Position numbers and translations under genes: made by a program
Shown here: piece by piece, positions 34,986-43,362 of the stretch
How positions within the stretch are numbered: the first letter of the stretch is position 1
Layout: every line of letters begins with the position of its first letter
Origin: Fibrobacter sp. UBA7003
GTDB taxonomy: Bacteria > Fibrobacterota > Fibrobacteria > Fibrobacterales > Fibrobacteraceae
Direction: 5' to 3'
Assembly (NCBI GenBank): GCA_002449765.1
Contig: DJXN01000015.1
Location: 340,973-404,972, forward strand
Length of the DNA stretch: 64,000 bases
Notes under the pieces: generated by a model
Seen by the model: only the letters and a program-made list of their open reading frames with translations
Told to the model about the DNA's origin: nothing
Databases searched by the model: none

Positions 34986-36179
34986 ATGATTAAAGCAAAA
35001 ATACTCATTGCCGCGACCTTGGTCGCACTTCTTTCTGCCACATCCGCTAACGCCTGCCTTGCCGCCTGCAAAGAAAAGAAACGTGATGAGGCCTACAGTA
35101 GACCCCTTACGACATCGGCTTTGCAGACCCTTGTTGATAATTCCCTGACGCAAAAGTCGGTTGATCCGGAACTTGGTGCGCCTTATACGGTTTACCCGAT
35201 TGAGGTGAAACCCTACGACAAGGTTTTCCATTCGACGTTAATCGAATATCCCTTCGGAAGTTCGCCGCGTGCGGTTGCGATGACTTCTAGCCCACGTGGA
35301 ATTATCTTGTACGTACACGGATACAACGATTACTTTTTCCAAGAAGAATTGGCCGAAAAGTCCGATTCTGCCGGGTTCGCGTTCTTTGCGATAGACTTGC
35401 ATTACAACGGCCGTTCGTACCGCGCTGGGGAACCGCGTTCCGACATGCGGAGCGTCAAGGAATACTATGCCGAATTGGATGCCGCTGTGGCGCTCAGTAA
35501 AAAGATTGCTGGGAATTCCATTTCGAGCAATCTGCCGTTTGTCATTATCGCGCATTCCAATGGTGGCTTGATTACGCCGAATTACCTGAATGAGCGCAAT
35601 AGCGAAGATTTTGCGGCGTTTGTCTTGAACAGCCCCTTCCTCGACTACAAAAACAGCTGGTTTGTCCGTAATGTGGCATTCCCCGTTCTTTCGGACGTTG
35701 CGCTCCTCATGCCCGATGCTCCGGCACCAAAACAGGAATCCCCCAAGTACAATATGTCTCTTTTGAAAACAGAAAGGGGAGAATGGGAATTCAACACGGA
35801 ATTAAAGAGCGCCGAATGGCCGCAGCAATACTTCGGTTTCCTTCGCGCGACCACAAGGGGAATCAAGTGGATCCATAACGGGATGCAAATCAAGTCTCCC
35901 ATACTTATGATGCGTAGCGGATGCACGGTCAACAACGTTAAATGGGAAGAAGACTACATGCGCTGCGATTGCTTGCTCGATGTGAATCTCCTGGAAAAAT
36001 GGGCTCCCAAGCTAGGGCCTGATGTTACGACAGTGACTGTTGAAGATGGAATGCACGACGTATTCCTTTCCCGTAAGGAAGTTCGCGATTTCGCTTACCG
36101 CACGATGTTCGAATTCCTCGACGATGCGGTGGCCCGTAAAAATGTGGTAGTCGCTTATAACTATATTTTGCCTCGGTAG
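34986..36179 (+). CDS. Exported serine alpha/beta hydrolase
   Basis: The 397-residue protein has a signal peptide (ILIAATLVALLSATSANA) and an alpha/beta hydrolase domain. The nucleophile elbow is AHSNGG (Ser near 188), the oxyanion region is YVHGYNDYF and a candidate catalytic His lies in EDGMHDVF. It resembles monoglyceride-lipase or S33-type serine hydrolases. Because it has its own copy of the 20-bp tandem repeat and lies next to iron-type transport genes, it could be a siderophore-ester hydrolase, which is inference. ATG 34986 starts the signal peptide, though its ribosome site is weak; a longer frame from 34932 would overlap the operator. The methyltransferase gene follows after 8 nt. 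Confidence 0.8.
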   Translation: MIKAKILIAATLVALLSATSANACLAACKEKKRDEAYSRPLTTSALQTLVDNSLTQKSVDPELGAPYTVYPIEVKPYDKVFHSTLIEYPFGSSPRAVAMTSSPRGIILYVHGYNDYFFQEELAEKSDSAGFAFFAIDLHYNGRSYRAGEPRSDMRSVKEYYAELDAAVALSKKIAGNSISSNLPFVIIAHSNGGLITPNYLNERNSEDFAAFVLNSPFLDYKNSWFVRNVAFPVLSDVALLMPDAPAPKQESPKYNMSLLKTERGEWEFNTELKSAEWPQQYFGFLRATTRGIKWIHNGMQIKSPILMMRSGCTVNNVKWEEDYMRCDCLLDVNLLEKWAPKLGPDVTTVTVEDGMHDVFLSRKEVRDFAYRTMFEFLDDAVARKNVVVAYNYILPR

Positions 36180-36187
36180 AGGTAAGT

Positions 36188-36847
36188 ATGAACATTTGGA
36201 ACGTTTTCGCACCGGTTTATGAATTTTCGATGCGCACGCAGAAGAATATCTATGATTTTCTGTATGCGCGGATTGCCGAAGTCGCCAAGGGCAAAGATGT
36301 TCTTGAACTGGCAACGGGCCCTGGGATGATTGCGCGGCATATTGCGCCTGCCGCAAAGTCCGTGGTGGCAACGGATTTTGCGCCAAAAATGATTGAAACC
36401 GCACTCAAGGCGAAGAATCCAGACAACCTGAGTTTCGAAGTTGCAGACGCGACTTCGTTACGCTTTGCGGACAATTCCTTCGACATTGTCGTGATTGCAA
36501 ACGCACTCCACATTATACCGAATCCGGAAAAGGCGCTTGAAGAAATTCGTCGCGTCTTAAAGGATGGCGGCTTGCTGATTGCCCCGAATTTCTTTTTCCG
36601 CGAAGGCGGCAAGAAGAACTTGTGGCAAAAATTCCTGAGCCTTGTCGGCATCCGCTTCGCACACGAATGGACCGAAAAAGAATACAAGGCCTTCTTGGAA
36701 TCGAACGGCTGGAAAATCAAAATGGACCGCGTTATCGAAGGCCGAATTGATTTGATTTATGTAGAGTGCATCCTTGGCATCCAGGTCCCCTTGATACATT
36801 CCAATAATTCCGGCGGCGTTTCGAATTTGCGAGACACTGTCGCATGA
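36188..36847 (+). CDS. Class I SAM-dependent methyltransferase
   Basis: The 219-residue protein has the SAM-binding motif VLELATGPGMIARH near 37, then VATDFAPKMIE and FDIVVIANALHII, the UbiE/Methyltransf_11 pattern. AGAGGT precedes ATG 36188, and it forms a unit with the hydrolase. The last 24 or so residues (after LIYVECIL) do not look like the family and are read through the 3' end of the opposing ORF6N gene (36757-37215), which overlaps it by 91 nt. The original end was probably lost when the ORF6N gene arrived. Confidence 0.85.
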   Translation: MNIWNVFAPVYEFSMRTQKNIYDFLYARIAEVAKGKDVLELATGPGMIARHIAPAAKSVVATDFAPKMIETALKAKNPDNLSFEVADATSLRFADNSFDIVVIANALHIIPNPEKALEEIRRVLKDGGLLIAPNFFFREGGKKNLWQKFLSLVGIRFAHEWTEKEYKAFLESNGWKIKMDRVIEGRIDLIYVECILGIQVPLIHSNNSGGVSNLRDTVA

Positions 36848-37215
36848 TGGATATTTTTTACCCGTTCCGCAAGGATTTCAAAAGTTGTGTTAATCGCCGT
36901 CTTGCTTTTTAAGATTGTCGCAAGCATATAGAGGCCTTTTTCTGTGAAAGCGTAGGGTAAAGATCTGCTTTTGGCCGAATAATTTGTGGACGAAATTTTC
37001 GTCCGCAAAATTTCAACTTCATCCTTTGACAACTGGAACATATATGTCGAGGGAAACTTGTCAGGATTGTTCCTGACCGCCTCATTGATTCGCTTTGTCT
37101 CTACACCATATAACAAAGCGACATCGGCATCCGAAATGATTTTATGATTTCGAACGGATGCAATTCGGTCTGCCACATTGCGCATTAAAATCGAAAACGT
37201 GTTTTCGTTATTCAT
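36757..37215 (-). CDS. Short ORF6N domain protein (B)
   Basis: The 152-residue protein is an ORF6N domain with a short tail: RNHKIISDADVALLYGVETKRINEAVRNN, then SRSLPYAFTEKGLYMLATIL. It lacks the PLD-like C-terminal domain of the two longer relatives, so it could be truncated, but the end overlaps the methyltransferase gene and no frameshift is seen. The ribosome site (AAGGAG) follows a leader hairpin shared with ORF6N gene C. A 27-nt palindrome with one mismatched pair (36983-37009) encodes ILRTKISSTN. The function is unknown; DNA binding is likely. Confidence 0.82.
   Translation of the reverse strand: MNNENTFSILMRNVADRIASVRNHKIISDADVALLYGVETKRINEAVRNNPDKFPSTYMFQLSKDEVEILRTKISSTNYSAKSRSLPYAFTEKGLYMLATILKSKTAINTTFEILAERVKNIHHATVSRKFETPPELLECIKGTWMPRMHST
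36983..37009. repeat. 27-nt palindrome inside ORF6N gene B
   Basis: Thirteen-base arms (TTTGtGGACGAAA on the plus strand and its partner) surround a single centre base, 36996; only one pair is mismatched. The inner 17 nt (36988-37004) are perfect. Its position and register match those in the other ORF6N genes. Confidence 0.85.
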
Positions 37216-37229
37216 CTTCTACTCCTTCC

Positions 37230-37253
37230 GCCTACAAGCAAAAAAAGGCGGGG
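37230..37253 (-). promoter_or_regulatory. ORF6N leader hairpin B
   Basis: On the minus strand CCGCC, loop TTTTTTTGCTTGTA and GGCGG are followed directly by AAGGAGTAGAAG and the start codon. It is nearly identical to leader C. Confidence 0.55.
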
Positions 37254-37274
37254 TACGTTGTCACCTTGTAATGC

Positions 37275-38231
37275 CTAGCTTTCTTTTTCTGCCTGAATTT
37301 TCTGCGATTCCTTCAACACTTCTTGCAGCGTGAAATCTTCCTGCGTAAAGAAGAAGGTGTTCTTGCCCAAATCCTTGAGCGAAGCCCCGAAGTGGTAGGC
37401 CGTATCGTCTATGAACAAGAATCGGTCATGCATTCCGTAACTTGGCAAGACTTGCATCGGGCTGTCAGGATATTGTTCGTTGTAAGTGGCTAGGTCCATT
37501 TCAAGGACTTTGCTTTTGTCATAGGTGTAGATTGTCACGGAAACGCCTTTTTCCCGCTTGAGCATCATGGCCAGAGTCTTCTCGGTCACGTACCTGTCGA
37601 CAAGTACGATTCTTTTCTTTGCCTGGCGAATCAAGTCGCAGACAAATACATAGGCATCGAACTCCTGGTTGTTGTAAAATAAGCCCTTGGTTTTGAGCTC
37701 GCCACGGTCCATCGCCTCGAAAAGTTCGTCAAATTTTCGGTCATGATCAAGCAGATGTTCGTCATGATCGGTCAAGCGGCTGTCCTGTTCCAAATCCTTT
37801 GCTTCTACATTTGAAAGACGGTTGATAAGACCGCCGTTACCCATCATAAGGTGCCGCAATTGCACGAAAGCATCCATTATAGCGAGAGACACCTTAATTG
37901 CCGTTTTGGTACGCAAAACAGCTGAAAGCATTGCCACTCCTTGCTCGGTAAAGGCAAACGGCATCTTACGCAAGCCCATTTTCTCAGAATTGGACATCAC
38001 AATTTGTGATTTCCAATTTGAAAATTCCAGTTCTGTCAATTGAAAACAGTTCCTTTCCGGGAACCTTTCCATATTTCGTTTGACGGCCTGATTTATGGCC
38101 CTAGTTTCCACCCCGTAAAGCGCCGCCAAATCGCGATCAAGCAACACCTGCTTGCCACGAATGACCAGAATCATCTTTTCTACGCCCGATTCCTCCAGCA
38201 GGTTCGGAACAGCAATCTCTTTTTCATTCAT
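37275..38231 (-). CDS. ORF6N domain protein with PLD-like C-terminal domain (C)
   Basis: The 318-residue protein has an N-terminal ORF6N domain (LVIRGKQVLLDRDLAALYGV, then KMPFAFTEQGVAMLSAVL), a charged middle part (KDLEQDSRLTDHDEHLLDHD) and a C-terminal region with HDRFLFID and FGASLKDLGKN, matching the PLD-like end of the protein at 19241-20278. A 31-nt near-perfect palindrome (37988-38018) encodes NWKSQIVMSN. Its leader hairpin and ribosome site are almost the same as those of the ORF6N gene just downstream, so the two look like a duplication with later loss of the C-terminal domain in one. The function is unknown. Confidence 0.82.
   Translation of the reverse strand: MNEKEIAVPNLLEESGVEKMILVIRGKQVLLDRDLAALYGVETRAINQAVKRNMERFPERNCFQLTELEFSNWKSQIVMSNSEKMGLRKMPFAFTEQGVAMLSAVLRTKTAIKVSLAIMDAFVQLRHLMMGNGGLINRLSNVEAKDLEQDSRLTDHDEHLLDHDRKFDELFEAMDRGELKTKGLFYNNQEFDAYVFVCDLIRQAKKRIVLVDRYVTEKTLAMMLKREKGVSVTIYTYDKSKVLEMDLATYNEQYPDSPMQVLPSYGMHDRFLFIDDTAYHFGASLKDLGKNTFFFTQEDFTLQEVLKESQKIQAEKES
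37988..38018. repeat. 31-nt palindrome inside ORF6N gene C
   Basis: Fifteen-base arms (AATTGGAcATCACAA on the plus strand) surround one centre base at 38003; only one pair is mismatched. Confidence 0.88.
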
Positions 38232-38244
38232 CTTCTACTCCAAT

Positions 38245-38269
38245 CCGCCTACAAGCAAAAAAAAGGCGG
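38245..38269 (-). promoter_or_regulatory. ORF6N leader hairpin C
   Basis: On the minus strand CCGCC, loop TTTTTTTTGCTTGTA and GGCGG are followed by ATTGGAGTAGAAG and the start codon of ORF6N gene C. Confidence 0.55.
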
Positions 38270-38468
38270 GGTAAAGTGTTCTCGATACAAATATACATTC
38301 CTCGGATGTCACATTATGACAATTGGCGGTTTTCGCGGAAATTTTGGCAATTTTGAGGAAAATTGACCCCTGCAGGCGGTTGAATTCTGCGTTTTTACGC
38401 TTTTTTCTCGCCTTCCGGGCGTGGCGTCACCTTTTGACAGCGGAATAATCTATATTTCCTTGCAAATA

Positions 38469-38820
38469 GAGTTTTCTCTTGTTCTCTACTTGAAACTTCG
38501 ACAATTTCTGCGACGAGAACAAGACGAACGCTCACGTCTGCGGCCGGCCCGTGCCTGTCGCATCGTTTTGCTACATGGTCTATTGTTTAAATAGCAGTTT
38601 GCCTGTATGCAAGCGGCCTTTTGGGGCGTGAGTTGTTTGTGTTTATTCGTTGCGGGCAGTCGAAGGCCTCAAGTAGGTAAACGCATTCAACTTCACGCCT
38701 TTTTTATTTCCGAAAAAGACTGAAGAAGTGCAGAACAGGGGTGGACTCGCTGAGTTTTGCTCTTGTCCTCTACTTGGAACTTCGACACTTTCAGCAACGA
38801 GAATAAGACAATGACTCGCC
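38469..38820. repeat. Pair of ~60-nt hairpin-forming direct repeats before type III RM genes
   Basis: The 806-nt gap between ORF6N gene C and the Mod gene has no convincing ORF. It contains two diverged copies (about 80% alike by eye) of a 60-nt unit starting GAGTTTT at 38469 and 38752. Each holds a stem, TCTTGTTCTC with GAGAACAAGA (38477-38486, 38515-38524) and TCTTGTCCTC with GAGAATAAGA (38761-38770, 38799-38808). Both have the shared inner phrase CTACTTG-AACTTCGACA. Some of the differences keep pairing. A structured RNA or a repeated binding site is possible. Confidence 0.5.
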
Positions 38821-39037
38821 ACAGCCCGTGGATTGCACGGGCGTAGTGTACCCTGGGCGTACTGTATCCGCTCGGGTTTTGCGGGTATATTGTATTCTTT
38901 TGAAAATGTCGCGCTTTTAGGCGAGGAGTGAGTCGGCTCCCCGCCGTTTCTTTTTGTCCGTACCCTAGCCAAACGAATCGGCCAGAACCGCTCCCGCGAG
39001 AGTGAACTCGTTCACTTTCAACACGGAGCGCACGTAT

Positions 39038-40687
39038 ATGGCCAATATTTCGAAGTTGCATCGGGACGACTTACTTGACAAAATTTCTCAGATTCGCAAA
39101 TTCATTGAAAAATCTAGCCGTGATGAAAATTCGGCCAACCTGCTTCGTTACTTAAACGAAATCGCAAAGGATGTGAAGGGCAAGAAATATGGTCTTGTTT
39201 TTGAAGAACACCGCGAAGCGATTGATGAAGAATTGGAATCGCATATCCCTGTTTTGGTCGAAGAAGAAAAGTTATTCGTTGATAATGGCGGTGAACAGAA
39301 CTTCTTGATTGAAGGTGATAACCTTGCTGCGTTGAAGTTGTTGGAGAAAACTCACAAAGGAAAGATTGACGTTATCTATATTGATCCGCCATATAATACG
39401 GGAAAAACCTTCATCTATAATGATCATATAATTGGTGATGATGATGCATTTAAACATAGTAAATACGCATCCTTTATTAGTGAAAGAATTTCAATAGCCA
39501 AAAAACTTCTTTCCCCCAATGGCATCATGTTTATTTCTGTTGATGACAAAGAGCAAAGTACAATGAGGCTTGTGTGTGATGAGATCTTTTCAGAATCTCA
39601 CTTTCTGACAACGATTGGGTGGGAAAAAAGAACAAAATGTCAGAATACTAAAACGGCAAAAAAAATGTTGCAACCGAAGGTCGAATACATTTTGGTTTAC
39701 AAAAATACAAGCAAAAGAATCGAATTTAATTGCCATGTGATAGGACAAAAAGATTATCCCGAAAAAGATGAAGCCGGAATTTATCGAATTGAAGAAATTG
39801 GACAGATGGGAAAAAGTGGAGTACGTGGAAGAGCAAGTATGATTTTTCCGATTCTGGGTATATCTCCAAATGAAGGAAATCAGTGGAAACTTGGTAAAGA
39901 TACGATTTTAGAATTAATCGAGAGAAAAGATATTTTTAAGAAAAATGGGAAAGTATATAGAAAAGTTCGACCTGGTGATGAATCTTTTGATAGTATAAAG
40001 CCGTTCTGGTCGTTATTCTTTGCAGAACAATTTGGAACAGCTGAGTCTGCCAAAAGGGAACTTGACGCAATATTGAATAAAAAAGACCATGGCTTTGAAA
40101 CTGTTAAACCAACGCAAATGATTGAAGAATTGATTTTCCAAGCGTCAAATGATAATTCTACAATATTAGATTTTTTTGTAGGTAGCGGAACAACAGCCCA
40201 ATCTGTTCTAGAAGCAAATGTGGATTATGGTGGAAAGAGAAAGTTTATTGTTTGTACGAATAATGAAAATAATATCTGCCGAGATATCACATATCAGCGT
40301 CTGAAAACGGTTATCACAGGGAAAAGAAAAGATAAATCAAAATATTCTGATGGTCTTCCTGGTTCTCTCAAGTATTTCCGCATAGACTATGTTCCCATCT
40401 CCGAAAAAGTTTACTATGAATATGCCGATGAATTGCTTCTGCATATCCGTGAATTGGTGGAACTTGAAAACGGAATCAATCTAAACAACAACACCGAAAT
40501 TGCCATCATTCTCACCGATGAAGAAATGGCTGAATTTGTCAAAAATAAGAAAAAGAACCTTGACATAAAGAAGGTTTACTACGGCCACAATGTCTTGCTT
40601 TCTGGCGCACAGGCCGAGTTTATGAAAGAACGCAACATCAAGCTCAATGTCATCCCTGACTATTACTATCAGGAACTTGAAAAGTAG
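39038..40687 (+). CDS. mod: Type III restriction-modification methyltransferase (Mod)
   Basis: The 549-residue protein is the DNA adenine methyltransferase and specificity subunit of a type III system. The catalytic motif DPPYNTGK lies near 117 and the SAM-binding FFVGSGTT near 377; the order (DPPY before FxGxG) is the beta-class arrangement of Mod proteins. The target-recognition part is the AT-rich middle (about 190-340). ATG 39038 has GGAG upstream; a GTG at 39002 is possible. It is followed after 11 nt by the Res gene. Confidence 0.92.
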   Translation: MANISKLHRDDLLDKISQIRKFIEKSSRDENSANLLRYLNEIAKDVKGKKYGLVFEEHREAIDEELESHIPVLVEEEKLFVDNGGEQNFLIEGDNLAALKLLEKTHKGKIDVIYIDPPYNTGKTFIYNDHIIGDDDAFKHSKYASFISERISIAKKLLSPNGIMFISVDDKEQSTMRLVCDEIFSESHFLTTIGWEKRTKCQNTKTAKKMLQPKVEYILVYKNTSKRIEFNCHVIGQKDYPEKDEAGIYRIEEIGQMGKSGVRGRASMIFPILGISPNEGNQWKLGKDTILELIERKDIFKKNGKVYRKVRPGDESFDSIKPFWSLFFAEQFGTAESAKRELDAILNKKDHGFETVKPTQMIEELIFQASNDNSTILDFFVGSGTTAQSVLEANVDYGGKRKFIVCTNNENNICRDITYQRLKTVITGKRKDKSKYSDGLPGSLKYFRIDYVPISEKVYYEYADELLLHIRELVELENGINLNNNTEIAIILTDEEMAEFVKNKKKNLDIKKVYYGHNVLLSGAQAEFMKERNIKLNVIPDYYYQELEK

Positions 40688-40698
40688 GAGGGCTTATT

Positions 40699-42897
40699 AT
40701 GGAACTTAAGAATTTTCAATACGAAACGGTTCTCAAACTCAAAGACGCTATGAACACTTCTGTGCAAAATGTCGTCTTGAAAAGTCCTACCGGTAGTGGT
40801 AAGACTTTGATGCTGACCTACTTTATGAACGACTTTTGTCGAAGTTTCCCCAAAACTGTTTTTGTCTGGCTCACTCCTGGCAAGGGCAATTTGGAAGAAC
40901 AGAGCAAAAAGAAAATGGATATGTATTTCCCAAACACTAATACAAAACTTATTGGCGATGTGATGACAGCGGGGTTCGAAGAAAACGACTGTTGCTTTAT
41001 CAACTGGGAAATGCTTACCAAAAGCGGCAACAATGCTCTAAAAGAGGGTGAACGCAAGAATTTCAAGGAACATGTTGAAACTGCTCGTGAAAATGGTTTA
41101 ATCTTCAAGGTGATTGTTGATGAAAGTCATCAGAACGACAGCATCAAGGCTAAAGAAATTATAGACCTGTTCGGAGCCGATAAAATCATTCGCGCGTCTG
41201 CGACTCCAAAAAACGTGACAGACGCGATGCTAATAGAAGTGAAAGAAGAAGATGTTATTGCAGAAGGTCTTATCAAGAAACTTCTTATCGTAAACGAGGA
41301 TATTCAACAAAAGGAAAATGTCAAAAATATAACGGAATTTCTTCTTGAAAAAGCTATTGAGAAACAGAAAGCATTGAGAAGTGAATTTTTGAAAATACAT
41401 GCCTACATCAATCCATTGATTGTTGTGCAAATTCCTAATAAAGACGATATTTCTCTTGATCAGGTTGAACGTTTTTTTGAAAACAAACAAATATCTTATG
41501 AAAATGGAATGCTTGCAGTATGGCTTAGCGATAAAAAAGAAAATCTCGACGGTATTGAAAATCTAAATGCCACTCCAATTGCAGTCATCATCAAGCAAGC
41601 GATTGCTACGGGATGGGATTGTCCTAGGGCACATATACTTGTCAAATTGCGCGAGCATATGAATGATACATTTGAAATCCAGACTATCGGAAGGATTCGC
41701 CGTATGCCAGAAGCAAAACATTACGAAAACGACTTACTTGATAACTGTTATCTATACACCTTTGATGAAAAATTCACAGAAGAAGCTCGGAGAGAACTTG
41801 GCGAAGGTGCACTAAATGCTGCGAAATTGTATCTCAAACCAGAATTTAGGAACTTTACGCTGAAAGGCGAATACAAGACTGATTTGGAAAATGTTCCTCG
41901 TGACGGAAGGCTTGCGATAGAAGCAATCGCGGAACATTTCCAGAAGATATACAAGGTTAGTAAAAGTGTTAAAGAGAATCTGAAAATTCTTGAAGCTCAT
42001 GGATATGCTTTTAGCGAGAATATCGTAAAGCATACAGTGTCAGGTGAAGTCCGCCTTACGCAAAAATCTGATTTTGACAAACTTAATAAATTAGACTACA
42101 TCACGAAATTGGATACTCACGAACACGGTCGTATGTTCCATCATGAACTTTCGAATATCGGCTTGAAAATAGGCTTGCCGTATGACCAGATGAATCTCAT
42201 TGTCCGCCGCTTGTTTGGGAAAGAAAGCTCGTTTTCCAAGAAAATCTTGTCTCTCGAAATTAAACAGTTGTACGCTTTTGTTCTTAACAATAGCGATAAA
42301 TTGAGATTTGACATTGTAGATTCAATGTCCGATTATCTTACACAAATTCAAATGCCGAATCCAGAAAAAATCACAACATTTGATTTTATAATTCCTCGGG
42401 ATTTCTTATTTACTTACGATGGAAAGGCAAAAACACCCAAAACGAGTAAAAAGAATGTGTATGAAGGCTATTTGAATTCTGCAGCACCGCGCTCTGCACC
42501 CGAAAAACTATTTGAAAAACATTTGGAAAAAAGTAATTCTGTTAAGTGGTTCTATAAAAATGGGGATAAGGGTAGCGAATATTTCTCTATCGTCTACAAG
42601 GACAACTTTGGAAAACTGAAGTCGTTTTATCCTGACTACATTATCGGAACGACTGATGGCGAAACATGGATAATAGAAACCAAGGGTGGTTTCAATGCTT
42701 CAGGTGACAGCGAGGATATTGACAGGTTCTCAAAGTTCAAGTTCGAGGCTTTGAAAAAATATTTGACAAAGCGTAATCTCAAGGGTGGATTTGTTCGTCA
42801 AAACAAAAATGATATGGAACTTTACATCTGTATTGAGAATTATTCCGACGATATCGATAGTGACGATTGGGAATTGCTGGAAGATGTATTAGGATAA
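40699..42897 (+). CDS. res: Type III restriction endonuclease (Res)
   Basis: The 732-residue protein is the helicase-nuclease subunit. The helicase motor shows Walker A SPTGSGKT near 29 and DESH near 139. The C-terminal nuclease core is visible as YPDYIIGTTDGETWIIETKGG-type PD-(D/E)xK residues near 650-670. It is rather shorter than classical EcoP1/EcoP15 Res but complete in motifs. AT-rich composition and the neighbouring ORF6N genes suggest a mobile defence island. Confidence 0.92.
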   Translation: MELKNFQYETVLKLKDAMNTSVQNVVLKSPTGSGKTLMLTYFMNDFCRSFPKTVFVWLTPGKGNLEEQSKKKMDMYFPNTNTKLIGDVMTAGFEENDCCFINWEMLTKSGNNALKEGERKNFKEHVETARENGLIFKVIVDESHQNDSIKAKEIIDLFGADKIIRASATPKNVTDAMLIEVKEEDVIAEGLIKKLLIVNEDIQQKENVKNITEFLLEKAIEKQKALRSEFLKIHAYINPLIVVQIPNKDDISLDQVERFFENKQISYENGMLAVWLSDKKENLDGIENLNATPIAVIIKQAIATGWDCPRAHILVKLREHMNDTFEIQTIGRIRRMPEAKHYENDLLDNCYLYTFDEKFTEEARRELGEGALNAAKLYLKPEFRNFTLKGEYKTDLENVPRDGRLAIEAIAEHFQKIYKVSKSVKENLKILEAHGYAFSENIVKHTVSGEVRLTQKSDFDKLNKLDYITKLDTHEHGRMFHHELSNIGLKIGLPYDQMNLIVRRLFGKESSFSKKILSLEIKQLYAFVLNNSDKLRFDIVDSMSDYLTQIQMPNPEKITTFDFIIPRDFLFTYDGKAKTPKTSKKNVYEGYLNSAAPRSAPEKLFEKHLEKSNSVKWFYKNGDKGSEYFSIVYKDNFGKLKSFYPDYIIGTTDGETWIIETKGGFNASGDSEDIDRFSKFKFEALKKYLTKRNLKGGFVRQNKNDMELYICIENYSDDIDSDDWELLEDVLG

Positions 42898-42934
42898 TCT
42901 GCATCTTACTTTTTTTAGAAAGACATTTAAATGG

Positions 42935-42964
42935 AAAAGTCCTGCGTTTTTTCGCGGGACTTTT
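42935..42964. terminator. Bidirectional terminator after Res
   Basis: AAAAGTCCTGCG, loop TTTTTT and CGCGGGACTTTT form a 12-bp stem. The rest of the 465-nt gap to 43362 holds short repeat pieces (GGATCCTCGCCTTCGCAGGGATGACA-like at 42974-42999, in parts) and a 39-codon open remnant at 43139-43260 that I cannot assign. Confidence 0.75.
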
Positions 42965-43285
42965 GTGTAAAAAGGATCCTCGCCTTCGCAGGGATGACAT
43001 CGAGCGACATATACAACGCCTTTATAATGCCATACTGTGCGGATGCTGGGAAATGGGATGAGATTGCCGCGGTCGCGGAGCTCCCTCGCAATGACGTTTA
43101 TGCAATGAAACGCGTCGGCTACATCTATGGTGACTGAAAAGACCGTGGTCAAGATTACCACAAAATCCACTGCATTCTCCTTGACATGAAATCTGTCATG
43201 CGGAACTACGCAAACAACCCCGCTGCGCAAAGCGAACTTGTAAAGCTAATTTCTCATTAGAAAATTTCTTTTTTTCAAAAAAATA

Positions 43286-43314
43286 TTGACTAAATATAGC
43301 AAATATGCTATAGT
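43286..43314 (+). promoter_or_regulatory. Sigma70 promoter with overlapping operator
   Basis: TTGACT (43286-43291) and TATAGT (43309-43314) are 17 nt apart. The spacer contains ATAGCA-AATA-TGCTAT (43296-43311), an inverted repeat reaching into the -10 and well placed for autorepression by the HTH protein encoded next. Confidence 0.7.
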
Positions 43315-43362
43315 TTCAAAACTGAAGCAATACAGAGAACTTGTCAATCAGGGAGTTATGCA

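Noticed and set aside
37218..37225. GGAGTAGA before the ORF6N genes (also at 38233-38240) as regulatory element
   Set aside because: Here the sequence is directly before the start codon and serves as ribosome site; no half-site lies 20 bp upstream.
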